Part shown: piece after piece, positions 41,567 through 48,783 of the stretch
How positions within the stretch are numbered: position 1 is the first letter of the stretch
Layout: the number at the start of each line of letters is the position of its first letter
From: Paludibacteraceae bacterium
Lineage (GTDB): Bacteria > Bacteroidota > Bacteroidia > Bacteroidales > Paludibacteraceae
DNA length: 64,000 bases
Direction of reading: 5' to 3'
NCBI GenBank assembly: GCA_017649925.1
Contig: JAGCFX010000060.1
Coordinates: 1 to 64,000 of the forward strand
Translations under genes and position numbers: made by a program
The notes under the pieces: model-generated
Told to the model about the DNA's origin: nothing
What the model saw: only the letters and a program-made list of their open reading frames with translations
The model's database searches: none

Positions 41567-42255
41567 CAAAGCATGCCAATGCCCATGCCCAGATAGTACA
41601 GCACTACGACTGCGAACGGCAGTACAACAACTGTAGCCATAACCGTGCTGATTACCTCTACGCGTTTCTGCCATTTCAAGTTGTTCAATCCCATGGAAGT
41701 CATAGCCGAGCCCACACCATGATTGAGGTGCAACCAGAGAACGACGAACCACAAGAGGTAGAGTACGCAATAGACTTGTCCCCAGACAGGTTCCGTGAAG
41801 AGCGCCTTCACATAAGCCGCACCGTTCTGCGGGTCAAACGCACCCGTCTCAATGCCGGTCAACTCGGCAAACTGCATCTTGTACCAGAAATTGTAGAGAT
41901 GCAAGCAGAGGAAACCGAGGATGACAAAACCGAGAACAAGCATGTTCTCCGACTCCCAAGTGACACCCTCTTTTTTACCGCGAACCTCATAACGGTCGTT
42001 ACCACGCGCCGCACGGTTCTGGATGGTCAGATACAGACCATAGCAGAAATGCACCAACACGAGGAAAGCGATACCCATAGAACCGATAACTGCGTACCAG
42101 TTAGCGCCGAGGAAACGGCAGATAGCGTTGTACGCCTCTTCGCTGAAAACCAGCGCAAGGTTCATACATCCGTGGAAAAGCAGGAAGAAAACCAGCGCTG
42201 CTCCACTCAAAGCCATAACGAACTTACGGCCGATAGATGAGTCTTTTAACCACAT
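41563..42255 (-). CDS. sdhC: Succinate dehydrogenase/fumarate reductase cytochrome b subunit
   Basis: A 230-residue di-haem cytochrome b with five TM helices, the single membrane anchor of the Bacteroidetes enzyme. Candidate haem-ligand His residues are in LLFHGCMNLALVF, LVHFCYGLYLTIQNRAARG, FLCLHLYNFW and LWLHLNHGVGSAM. The N-terminus MWLKDSSIGRKFVMALSGAA is typical. It is the first gene of the sdh operon under the promoter at 42316-42348, divergent from porQ. Confidence 0.95.
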   Translation of the reverse strand: MWLKDSSIGRKFVMALSGAALVFFLLFHGCMNLALVFSEEAYNAICRFLGANWYAVIGSMGIAFLVLVHFCYGLYLTIQNRAARGNDRYEVRGKKEGVTWESENMLVLGFVILGFLCLHLYNFWYKMQFAELTGIETGAFDPQNGAAYVKALFTEPVWGQVYCVLYLLWFVVLWLHLNHGVGSAMTSMGLNNLKWQKRVEVISTVMATVVVLPFAVVVLYYLGMGIGMLC

Positions 42256-42315
42256 AGATAGATTGTTTGAGTTTGTTAAATATATTGTTTGAATTCGTTT
42301 TTCACAAAAGACGCC

Positions 42316-42348
42316 GCAAAATTAATAAAAATTTTTGATATGTGCAAG
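42316..42348 (-). promoter_or_regulatory. Promoter of the sdh operon
   Basis: On the minus strand CTTG (42348-42345) is separated by 20 bases from TAATTTTGC (42324-42316). A GCGCGCGCGC run lies just upstream at 42348-42358. Confidence 0.65.
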
Positions 42349-42373
42349 CGCGCGCGCGTTTTTTCGTTCAAAA

Positions 42374-42406
42374 TTTGCATAATTCAAAAAAAAGCAGTAC
42401 CTTTGC
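42374..42406 (+). promoter_or_regulatory. Promoter of porQ-cmk-ispH
   Basis: TTTG (42374-42377), 20 bases, TACCTTTGC (42398-42406). The proposed GTG start is 23 bases downstream. Confidence 0.75.
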
Positions 42407-42429
42407 ACCCGAATTTAAAATGCGGTAGT

Positions 42430-43536
42430 GTGGCCATTCGCAAAAGAATAATAATCTGTATGCTGTGCTCTGCACTCTGTATACCCATTCAGGCACAGGT
42501 ATCCAATGCAGGGCGTTCGGTATTCTCATTCATGAGTCTGCCGGTTTCTTCGCGTCTGAATGCACTCGGCGGGTCGAACGTCAGTCTCAGCGACGGCGAT
42601 ATCTCGATGGGAATGTGCAACCCTGCCTTACTGCACGCCAACAGCCACATGACTCTGCAACTCAACTACTCGTATTACCTGCCCGGAACGATGTTTGGCT
42701 CCGTGCTTTACGGGCATAACTTCGGACGCTCGAAGATAGAACAACCTTTTGCCGGAGAAGGCGAACCCGACAGACCCAATTACTTCGCGGTCGGCATACA
42801 TTATCTGGATTACGGCAAGATGCTATACGCCGACGAGAACGGAAATCAGACCGGCGGTTCGTTCGGGGCACGGGATATTCTGATTGATGTGATGTACGCC
42901 CGCCAATTAGGTCAGATGTTCAAAGTGGGTGTCACGCTCAAGCCCGTCTATTCGATCTATGAGCACTACTCATCCTTCGCCATCGGCGCAGACGTCGGCG
43001 CACATTTCCAATTGCCTGATTCTACTTTCTCTATGGGACTGGTATTGGCAAATATTGGTTGGCAACTCAAGGGGTTCTATTCCGAAGAAGGCGGTTCCAA
43101 TCATGAGATGCTGCCGCTGAACCTGCAACTCGGACTTACCTATCGCGTGAAGCACGCGCCGCTGCGATTCCATCTGCAGATTCATAACATGCAGACCTGG
43201 TATCTGAATTACGAATGGACATCGCTGGACAAGAGTCCCACCACCGGCGACATCATCCCGCATGACGTCAAATGGTATGACATGATGTTCCGCCATACGA
43301 TATGGTCGATTGAAGTGGTTCCAAAGAGTGAGCGGTTCTACATCGCACTCAGTTATAACCACCGCCGTCGTGCCGAACTCAACCTGACGGACCAGAAGTC
43401 CCTTGCCGGCTTCTCGCTCGGCGCAGGCGTGCGCATCAAACAGGTACGCATCGGCTTCGCCATCAGTCAACTGACGAAGTCCAACTTCTCGTATCAGGCA
43501 GGACTTACACTCGACATTAACTCATTACTCAAATGA
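42430..43536 (+). CDS. porQ: Type IX secretion system protein PorQ
   Basis: A 368-residue outer-membrane beta-barrel of the PorQ family, part of the T9SS attachment complex with PorU, PorV and PorZ in Porphyromonas. The mature start VSNAGRSVFSFMSLPVSSRL is the family signature, followed by NALGGSNVSLSDGDISMGMC, NPALL and barrel strands such as HMTLQLNYSYYLPGTMFGSV. GTG 42430 (MAIRKRIIICMLCSALCIPI) gives a good signal peptide; an ATG at 42419 is out of frame and ATG 42460 is the fallback. The gene overlaps cmk by 4 bases. The order porQ-cmk-ispH is, as I recall, the same as in Porphyromonas gingivalis. Confidence 0.9.
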   Translation: MAIRKRIIICMLCSALCIPIQAQVSNAGRSVFSFMSLPVSSRLNALGGSNVSLSDGDISMGMCNPALLHANSHMTLQLNYSYYLPGTMFGSVLYGHNFGRSKIEQPFAGEGEPDRPNYFAVGIHYLDYGKMLYADENGNQTGGSFGARDILIDVMYARQLGQMFKVGVTLKPVYSIYEHYSSFAIGADVGAHFQLPDSTFSMGLVLANIGWQLKGFYSEEGGSNHEMLPLNLQLGLTYRVKHAPLRFHLQIHNMQTWYLNYEWTSLDKSPTTGDIIPHDVKWYDMMFRHTIWSIEVVPKSERFYIALSYNHRRRAELNLTDQKSLAGFSLGAGVRIKQVRIGFAISQLTKSNFSYQAGLTLDINSLLK

Positions 43537-44201
43537 AAAAGATAATTGTTGCCATTGACGGCTATTCGTCTTGCGGCAAATCGACCATTGCCAAAGCGCT
43601 CGCCAGACATGCGGGCTATACCTATGTGGACACCGGCGCCATGTACCGCGCCATCGGCCTTTATACGCTGCGTCATAACCTGACTGCGGAAGCGGCTATT
43701 ATCGCTGCGCTGCCGGACATTCAGGTGGGTTTTGTGCAAGTAGACGGCGCACAACATGTCACGCTCAACGGCGAAGATATCGAATCGCAGATCCGCACCC
43801 TCGAAGTGGGTAACTGCGCCAGCCGAATTTCGCAGATCAAAGAAGTGCGCGCGTTCCTCGTAGCGCAGCAGCAGAAGATGGGCGACGATAAAGGTATCGT
43901 GATGGACGGCCGAGACATAGGTACAGTCGTTTTCCCGAAAGCCGAACTCAAACTCTTCCTTACCGCTGCGCCGGAAGTGAGGGCTCAACGCCGTTTTGAC
44001 GAACTCGTGGAGAAAGGCGAGAAACCCGATTATGATGCCGTTTTGGCGGATGTTAATGATCGCGATTACCGCGACACCCATCGTGCGGAGTCGCCGCTGC
44101 GACAAGCAGAAGATGCCATCGTAGTGGACAACAGTCATATGACCCGCGAAGAACAAATGGAGGTCATTTACAAGCTTTTTGACAAGGCCGTAAATAGTTG
44201 A
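43533..44201 (+). CDS. cmk: Cytidylate kinase
   Basis: A 222-residue CMP/dCMP kinase. The P-loop is AIDGYSSCGKSTIAKALARH and the CMP-binding segment is VDTGAMYRAIGLYTL. VMDGRDIGTVVFPKAELKLF and AAPEVRAQRRFDEL, then DRDYRDTHRAESPLRQAEDA complete the NMP-binding and LID regions. Length is standard. It overlaps porQ by 4 bases and is followed by ispH across a heptamer repeat. Confidence 0.97.
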   Translation: MKKIIVAIDGYSSCGKSTIAKALARHAGYTYVDTGAMYRAIGLYTLRHNLTAEAAIIAALPDIQVGFVQVDGAQHVTLNGEDIESQIRTLEVGNCASRISQIKEVRAFLVAQQQKMGDDKGIVMDGRDIGTVVFPKAELKLFLTAAPEVRAQRRFDELVEKGEKPDYDAVLADVNDRDYRDTHRAESPLRQAEDAIVVDNSHMTREEQMEVIYKLFDKAVNS

Positions 44202-44223
44202 TAGTTGAAAGTTGATAGTTACA
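44196..44223. repeat. Heptamer repeat, AGTTGAT family, at the cmk/ispH junction
   Basis: Units AGTTGAT, AGTTGAA, AGTTGAT, AGTTACA. The repeat covers the cmk stop codon and the only possible ispH start (TTG 44212). Confidence 0.8.
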
Positions 44224-44754
44224 ATTGATGCACATAGCGGTTTCTGCTTCGGCGTCACACGCGCCATCACAGCAGCGGAGAGCGAACTGAGCAAAGGTCC
44301 GCTCTGTTGCCTTGGTGACATTGTTCATAACGGGCAGGAAGTGGCGCGACTGGAAGCACTCGGTTTACGCACCATCGATTACGACGACCTGCGCACGCTC
44401 CACCACGCGCGAGTGCTACTGCGTGCACACGGAGAACCGCCATCCACTTATTGGATTGCACAGCAGCGAGGATGCGAGATTATTGACGCCACATGTCCCG
44501 TGGTGAAGAAACTGCAGGACCGAATCCGCGAGTGCTATGAGGCGCACCGCAACGATGAGACTCTCCCGCCGCAGATCGTTATCTACGGTCAACCCGGACA
44601 TGCGGAAGTCATCGGACTGCAAGGGCAGACCCATAACACTGCCATCGTCATTGAGAACACCGACCAACTGGACCGGCTCGACTTCTCCCGGCCTATCTAC
44701 CTCTTCTCCCAAACCACCAAGAGCGTGGAGGGGTTTCAGGCGTTGGTATAGGCG

Positions 44755-44795
44755 ATTCAATTCAAAATTCAAAAATCAAAATTCAAAATTAATTT
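44755..44795. repeat. Heptamer repeat, TTCAAAA family, inside ispH
   Basis: Units TTCAAAA, TTCAAAA, ATCAAAA, TTCAAAA, TTAATTT follow directly after the in-frame TAG and encode FKIQKSKFKIN where relatives have a variable loop. Confidence 0.85.
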
Positions 44796-44992
44796 AGAGT
44801 ATCACGAAAAGATTTGTCGCAGCGTAGCTAACCGCGTGGCACAACTCCAAGAGTTTGCCCGAGGAAACGACCTTGTGATCTTCGTCGGCGGATCAAAATC
44901 CAGCAACGCAAAGGTATTATACAAACATTGTGCTGAGGCAAATCCCAACACCATATTCATTTCCTCTCCCGACGAGGTCGATGCGTTAATCG

Positions 44993-45020
44993 CCAATCAC
45001 CAATTACAAATAACAAATCC
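44993..45020. repeat. Heptamer repeat, CCAATCA family, inside ispH
   Basis: Units CCAATCA, CCAATTA, CAAATAA, CAAATCC, encoding ANHQLQITNP in a loop before VGICGATSTP. Confidence 0.7.
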
Positions 45021-45079
45021 CGACACGAAGGTCGGGATCTGTGGTGCCACCAGCACACCGCAGTGGCTCATGGAACGCG

Positions 45080-47692
45080 TCAGCGAACGCTTGTCAACTT
45101 CTTTATCTTAGCGTTCAGCTTGTCGCACTTCATCAAGTCTTCTATCTTCAGGTGCATTCTGTAGTTCCAGAAATGACGCGGATTAGCAGGCACGTTGATG
45201 CGGTCTGCGAACTGGTCTTTGATGCGTACGTCGCCATCGATAGCTAACCAGTCTTGCAGCGGTAAAATCGTCCACATTGCCGGACTATACATATGCTGAT
45301 TGATAATGAACTCAGCAATCTCCGGACTCATCTCTTGCGGTGCATCGCCCCACCAACCCATCTGGTCATTGTAGAACCGCTGCGTCACTGCGCGGTCCTC
45401 TTCCCACCATGCGCGCAACGGGTTCATATCGTGCGTGCCGGTCGTACAAACACTCTGATACGGCGCGTCTGCCGGATGAGCGAACTTAACCGTCGGGTCT
45501 TTCGGCATACGTTGGATCTCGAGACTCAAGATCTGCAACTCGTGCATTACGTCAGGCACACAAGCCGGAACCATACCTAAATCTTCGCCGCAGCAAAGCA
45601 TGTGAGTCGAGTTGATCAGCGTCGGCAACTTGCGCATCGCCGAGTCACGCCAGAACTGCGTATGACGACGGAAGAAATACTCATTATAGATACGCATCAA
45701 CGCCTCTTTCTGATCGCTATATAGTTCGTTGAACGAGTGACTCTGATAGATCGAGATACGCGGATGCAACCAACCCGGACGACGCTGGTCTTCCACGAAT
45801 AGCACCTCGCAATGCAGATAAATCAGACCGTTGCAGATATTATGCACTGCCGCCTCACTCAGTCCGCTGGCTTTCAGTTGTTTCTCATCGCTCAGCAAGC
45901 GGTCAGCCCACTCCTGAACCTTTGCCTGCGTATCAAACTCCGGCTTGAACCAATAAACATAGCCGTCATTCGTATTCAGCGCATTCTTCTTTGCCCACTC
46001 GATATCATAACCCAGCACATCGCCTAAGAAATTCGAGCGGATATAGGGCTTCGTCATTCTATCCCAGTCAAGGCAAACACCCTGTGCGCAGAGGTCGTCA
46101 AAACTATACGGCAATGCCGGAACGAAATGTCCGCACAGGCCCCATACATCCGTCTTGCGCATCTGCCAGATGCGGAAGAAACCAAGGATATGATCTACAC
46201 GGTATGCATCGAAATAATCCTGCATCTTCTGGAAGCGCGCACGCCACCAGCCGAAGTTATCCTCCGCCATCTTATCCCAGTTATACGTCGGGAATCCCCA
46301 GTTCTGACCGCTGATGGAGAAGTCATCGGGCGGCGCGCCTGCAGAGGCATCCAGATTAAAGAGTTCCGGATAAACAGCCGCATCTACGGAGTCCGGACTG
46401 ATGCCGATAGGTATATCGCCCTTCATTGCCACGCCGATGCTGTGCGCATAAGCCACAGCGTCTGCCAACTGCTTGTCGGCATGGAACTGCAGGAACTTAT
46501 AGAAGTCTTTCGGTTGCTTGTCACGCTTCGCAAGGAAGGCTGCGTAGGGTTCCAGCCAAGCATCGTTTTTCTTGATGAAAGCCTTGTATTCCTCGCTGCC
46601 GAATAGCGCATCTTTGTCTTGCTTGTACAGCGCCTTAAAGAACACCATCTTCGCATCATAAACGCACTGATAGTCAGCGATGTTCTTAGCATTAAACTCT
46701 GCCTTTTGCGCCTCGTATTTCTTCTTCTGCGCCGGCGTCAGACGCCCCATCTTCTCGATATTGATATATATCGGATGCAGCGCAAACACCGAAACCGCAT
46801 TATACGGATAGCTATCCAAGTTGTTATGACGCAACGTAGTATCGTTGATAGGCAGTGTTTGAATCATCTGCTGGCCCGTAGCCGCAGCCCAGTCTGCCAT
46901 TTTCTTCAAGTCCTGGAACTCACCGATACCGAATCCTTCATCCGTTCGCAGCGAGAATACAGGAACTGCAACTCCGGCACCTTTCCAACGCGGCTGAGTG
47001 CGACGGAAAGAGCGGTCGTTCTGATAAATGACAGATCCCTTTTCTACGCCCCAGATCTGGCGGTTCTCTCCCCATTCGGTATCAATCACCGCACCGCTCT
47101 TCAGGTCATAAACAACGTATTTGTATTCTACGATATCTTGATCTTTCACCTCAATGTCTGCGCGCCAAATCGGGAAATCCGCATCGCTCATAATTAGCTT
47201 GCAATCCGCATTCCAATCACCCAGCGCATCGCAGTTACCGATGATGGCCACGCCCTGCGACGGCAGTATCTGCGGCAAGTCAATCGAGAAGCGGATGTTG
47301 CCTTTCTTCTTGCTTTTGGGCTCTTGATTCTTGGCTCCCTTTCTTGCGAACAATGCCTTCAAAAAAGCGGTGGTATAAAAACTATCCTCGTAGGTGCTGG
47401 CCTGCCATGCATCGCGCACCACGATACGTTTGTCCGCTTGCTTCAACTCCAGCGTACGCGGTTCGCCCGCCTCGTAGATATACTGCCCTTCTCCTACGCG
47501 GATGGCATATTTATACTGAATACTTCCCGCGAAATCGCTTACCGGCACATTCGCCTGCCAGAAATCCGTTCCCTGACATGTCAGCACCAACGGCGATTTC
47601 TCCGTCCAACCCAAAATCGATTCTTGCGTCTCAATCACGCATAGACTTTGCCCGTACTCGGCACGATAATGAATCTGAAAATTGATGTTCAT
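45080..47692 (-). CDS. malQ: 4-alpha-glucanotransferase (GH77) with N-terminal CBM20 modules
   Basis: An 870-residue amylomaltase that transfers alpha-1,4-glucan chains, used for maltodextrin and glycogen metabolism. Two starch-binding CBM20-like modules occupy ~1-120 and ~130-240 (GVAIIGNCDALGDWNADCKL). The GH77 barrel follows: AVPVFSLRTDEGFGIGEFQD, YRVDHILGFFRIWQM (nucleophile Asp), CGEDLGMVPACVPDVMHELQ (acid/base Glu) and VCTTGTHDMNPLRAWW. This is the long CBM20-GH77 form common in Bacteroidetes. ATG 47692 is preferred over TTG 47731. A short heptamer repeat encodes KNQEPKSKKK between the CBMs. Its 3' end overlaps the converging ispH by 32 bases. Confidence 0.95.
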   Translation of the reverse strand: MNINFQIHYRAEYGQSLCVIETQESILGWTEKSPLVLTCQGTDFWQANVPVSDFAGSIQYKYAIRVGEGQYIYEAGEPRTLELKQADKRIVVRDAWQASTYEDSFYTTAFLKALFARKGAKNQEPKSKKKGNIRFSIDLPQILPSQGVAIIGNCDALGDWNADCKLIMSDADFPIWRADIEVKDQDIVEYKYVVYDLKSGAVIDTEWGENRQIWGVEKGSVIYQNDRSFRRTQPRWKGAGVAVPVFSLRTDEGFGIGEFQDLKKMADWAAATGQQMIQTLPINDTTLRHNNLDSYPYNAVSVFALHPIYINIEKMGRLTPAQKKKYEAQKAEFNAKNIADYQCVYDAKMVFFKALYKQDKDALFGSEEYKAFIKKNDAWLEPYAAFLAKRDKQPKDFYKFLQFHADKQLADAVAYAHSIGVAMKGDIPIGISPDSVDAAVYPELFNLDASAGAPPDDFSISGQNWGFPTYNWDKMAEDNFGWWRARFQKMQDYFDAYRVDHILGFFRIWQMRKTDVWGLCGHFVPALPYSFDDLCAQGVCLDWDRMTKPYIRSNFLGDVLGYDIEWAKKNALNTNDGYVYWFKPEFDTQAKVQEWADRLLSDEKQLKASGLSEAAVHNICNGLIYLHCEVLFVEDQRRPGWLHPRISIYQSHSFNELYSDQKEALMRIYNEYFFRRHTQFWRDSAMRKLPTLINSTHMLCCGEDLGMVPACVPDVMHELQILSLEIQRMPKDPTVKFAHPADAPYQSVCTTGTHDMNPLRAWWEEDRAVTQRFYNDQMGWWGDAPQEMSPEIAEFIINQHMYSPAMWTILPLQDWLAIDGDVRIKDQFADRINVPANPRHFWNYRMHLKIEDLMKCDKLNAKIKKLTSVR
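47319..47339. repeat. Heptamer repeat, GGCTCTT family, inside malQ
   Basis: Three units (GGCTCTT, GATTCTT, GGCTCCC) in the linker between the two CBM20 modules; same family as 3638-3665. Confidence 0.65.
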
Positions 47693-47727
47693 GATATTGT
47701 GTTTTTTTGTATATTCCGAATTTGCCT

Positions 47728-47760
47728 GCAAAGATACAAAAAACTTTGCATATACGCAAA
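47728..47760 (-). promoter_or_regulatory. Promoter of malQ
   Basis: On the minus strand TTTG (47760-47757) is separated by 20 bases from TATCTTTGC (47736-47728). Confidence 0.8.
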
Positions 47761-47764
47761 CATA

Positions 47765-48721
47765 TTACGTTTTTTTTCTCAAAAAAGGCCAAATTAGGCA
47801 AGGTAGCAAGGTGTTAATTACCCACAACAGCACACCCGCTAACGCTGCATTCATCGTTCCGAATAGCACCATTGCCCATACTCCGCGAACGCCTGCTTCT
47901 GCAATCGGCACATTCGGAGTTATCGTCACTAACAGATAATAAACGGGTAAATTGGTGATTGCTGATTGGTAATTGGTGATTGCTGATTGGTAATTGGTGA
48001 TTGCTGATTGGTAATTGGTGATTGCTCCGAGCGCGTACAGCACAAGTGCCAACTGCACACACCAGCATGCCAGTCGTACCAGACTCTGACCGATGCTGCG
48101 TAACATCAGATCGTGATTCACTTGCGCCCATCGCTGCAACACTCTTGGTGCCAAGGCAAAAACGATGCCCAACACTATCACCACCGCCAATAAAGCGTAC
48201 AAATAACTATCTCCCAAGTACGGCAACACGGACGGGCTGAATGCTATTCCCGCAACTCCGGCTATCACTATTGCCATCGTCATCGTTGCACTTCCCACGG
48301 CTCCCATGGAGAGGACAAGTGACCAGAGGTCACGATTGGTAATTGGTGATTGGTAATTGGTAATTGGTGATTGGTGATTGGTGATTGGAGATTGGCTCAT
48401 CAGCACCGCCCGTGCCGGATATTCGCCTAACCGCCAAGGCGTAATCAGTCCTGCTAACTTGCTGTAATACACCTGCCTCGTTGCTTCTCGCCAAGAAAGG
48501 TCACTCATCAGCGTTCGCCATCTCCATGCCTCCAAGCTCATATTCAGCGGCATCAAAGCGATGCAGACAAGTATAGCGATCCACTGCCGCCATCCCATTG
48601 ATTGCAGACAGTCCCATAACCCCGCATAATCATCATACGTAGCCAGTTTCCATACCAGCCAAACGCATGCCGCCAAGGCCACAGTCCATTCGACAATATG
48701 GTAAAGATGCTTTTTATCCAT
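47765..48721 (-). CDS. Lysylphosphatidylglycerol synthase TM-region/flippase-like membrane protein with repeat-encoded loops
   Basis: A 318-residue polytopic membrane protein of the UPF0104/LPG_synthase_TM type. The conserved N-terminal block LMPLNMSLEAWRWRTLMSDL with TRQVYYSKLAGLITPWRLGE-YPAR and the C-terminal ITPNVPIAEAGVRGVWAMVL are visible. Families of this fold include lipid flippase-like proteins; the substrate is not known. Two heptamer arrays are read in frame: SQSPITNHQSPITNYQSPIT at ~110 and AITNYQSAITNYQSAITNYQ at ~232, both in inter-helix loops. ATG 48721 follows the -7 element by 9 bases, so the leader is very short. The ATG choice over an upstream in-frame TTG follows the promoter position. 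Confidence 0.82.
   Translation of the reverse strand: MDKKHLYHIVEWTVALAACVWLVWKLATYDDYAGLWDCLQSMGWRQWIAILVCIALMPLNMSLEAWRWRTLMSDLSWREATRQVYYSKLAGLITPWRLGEYPARAVLMSQSPITNHQSPITNYQSPITNRDLWSLVLSMGAVGSATMTMAIVIAGVAGIAFSPSVLPYLGDSYLYALLAVVIVLGIVFALAPRVLQRWAQVNHDLMLRSIGQSLVRLACWCVQLALVLYALGAITNYQSAITNYQSAITNYQSAITNLPVYYLLVTITPNVPIAEAGVRGVWAMVLFGTMNAALAGVLLWVINTLLPCLIWPFLRKKT
47951..48027. repeat. Heptamer array, 11 units, with 21-bp higher-order period
   Basis: ATTGGTG-ATTGCTG-ATTGGTA repeated three times plus two further units, 77 bases in all. On the coding (minus) strand it lacks stop codons in all three frames. Confidence 0.95.
48335..48397. repeat. Heptamer array, 9 units
   Basis: ATTGGTA/ATTGGTG units with ATTGGAG and ATTGGCT at the right end; second array inside the same membrane protein gene. 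Confidence 0.95.
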
Positions 48722-48730
48722 AAATCCGCT

Positions 48731-48763
48731 GCAAAGGTACAACTTTTTTTGCATATATCCAAA
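48731..48763 (-). promoter_or_regulatory. Divergent promoter, minus side (flippase-like gene)
   Basis: On the minus strand TTTG (48763-48760) is separated by 20 bases from TACCTTTGC (48739-48731). It shares the symmetrical block TTTGCATATATCCAAA (48748-48763) with the plus promoter. Confidence 0.8.
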
Positions 48764-48780
48764 ATTATTTGTAATTTTGC
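48748..48780 (+). promoter_or_regulatory. Divergent promoter, plus side (HHH protein gene)
   Basis: TTTG (48748-48751), 20 bases, TAATTTTGC (48772-48780), then 3 bases to the GTG start, implying leaderless translation. Confidence 0.8.
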
Positions 48781-48783
48781 ATC

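Larger units (their letters stand above)
44212..45111 (+). pseudogene. ispH: 4-hydroxy-3-methylbut-2-enyl diphosphate reductase (IspH/LytB) interrupted by an in-frame TAG
   Basis: IspH catalyses the last step of the MEP isoprenoid pathway with a 4Fe-4S cluster. The frame 44212-45111 encodes the whole protein: VTIDAHSGFCFGVTRAITAA (first Cys), LLRAHGEPPSTYWIA, EIIDATCPVVKKLQDRI (second Cys), IVIYGQPGHAEVIGL, LFSQTTKSVEGFQALV, then a TAG at 44749-44751, then without a frameshift EYHEKICRSVANRVAQLQEF (third Cys), VGGSKSSNAKVLY and VGICGATSTPQWLMERV. A heptamer repeat (44755-44795) fills the loop after the TAG, and another (44993-45020) encodes IANHQLQITN in a later loop. The start is TTG inside a third repeat. 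The gene should be essential, so recent nonsense mutation, assembly error and readthrough all remain possible. Confidence 0.8.

Noticed and set aside
44749..44751. Genome-wide TAG reassignment or pyrrolysine insertion
   Set aside because: Other clear genes end in TAG (for example 32816-32818) and no pyrrolysine genes are seen; only this codon is anomalous.
47951..48397. CRISPR-like array
   Set aside because: The units are 7 bp with no spacers and lie within a reading frame; no cas genes are nearby.
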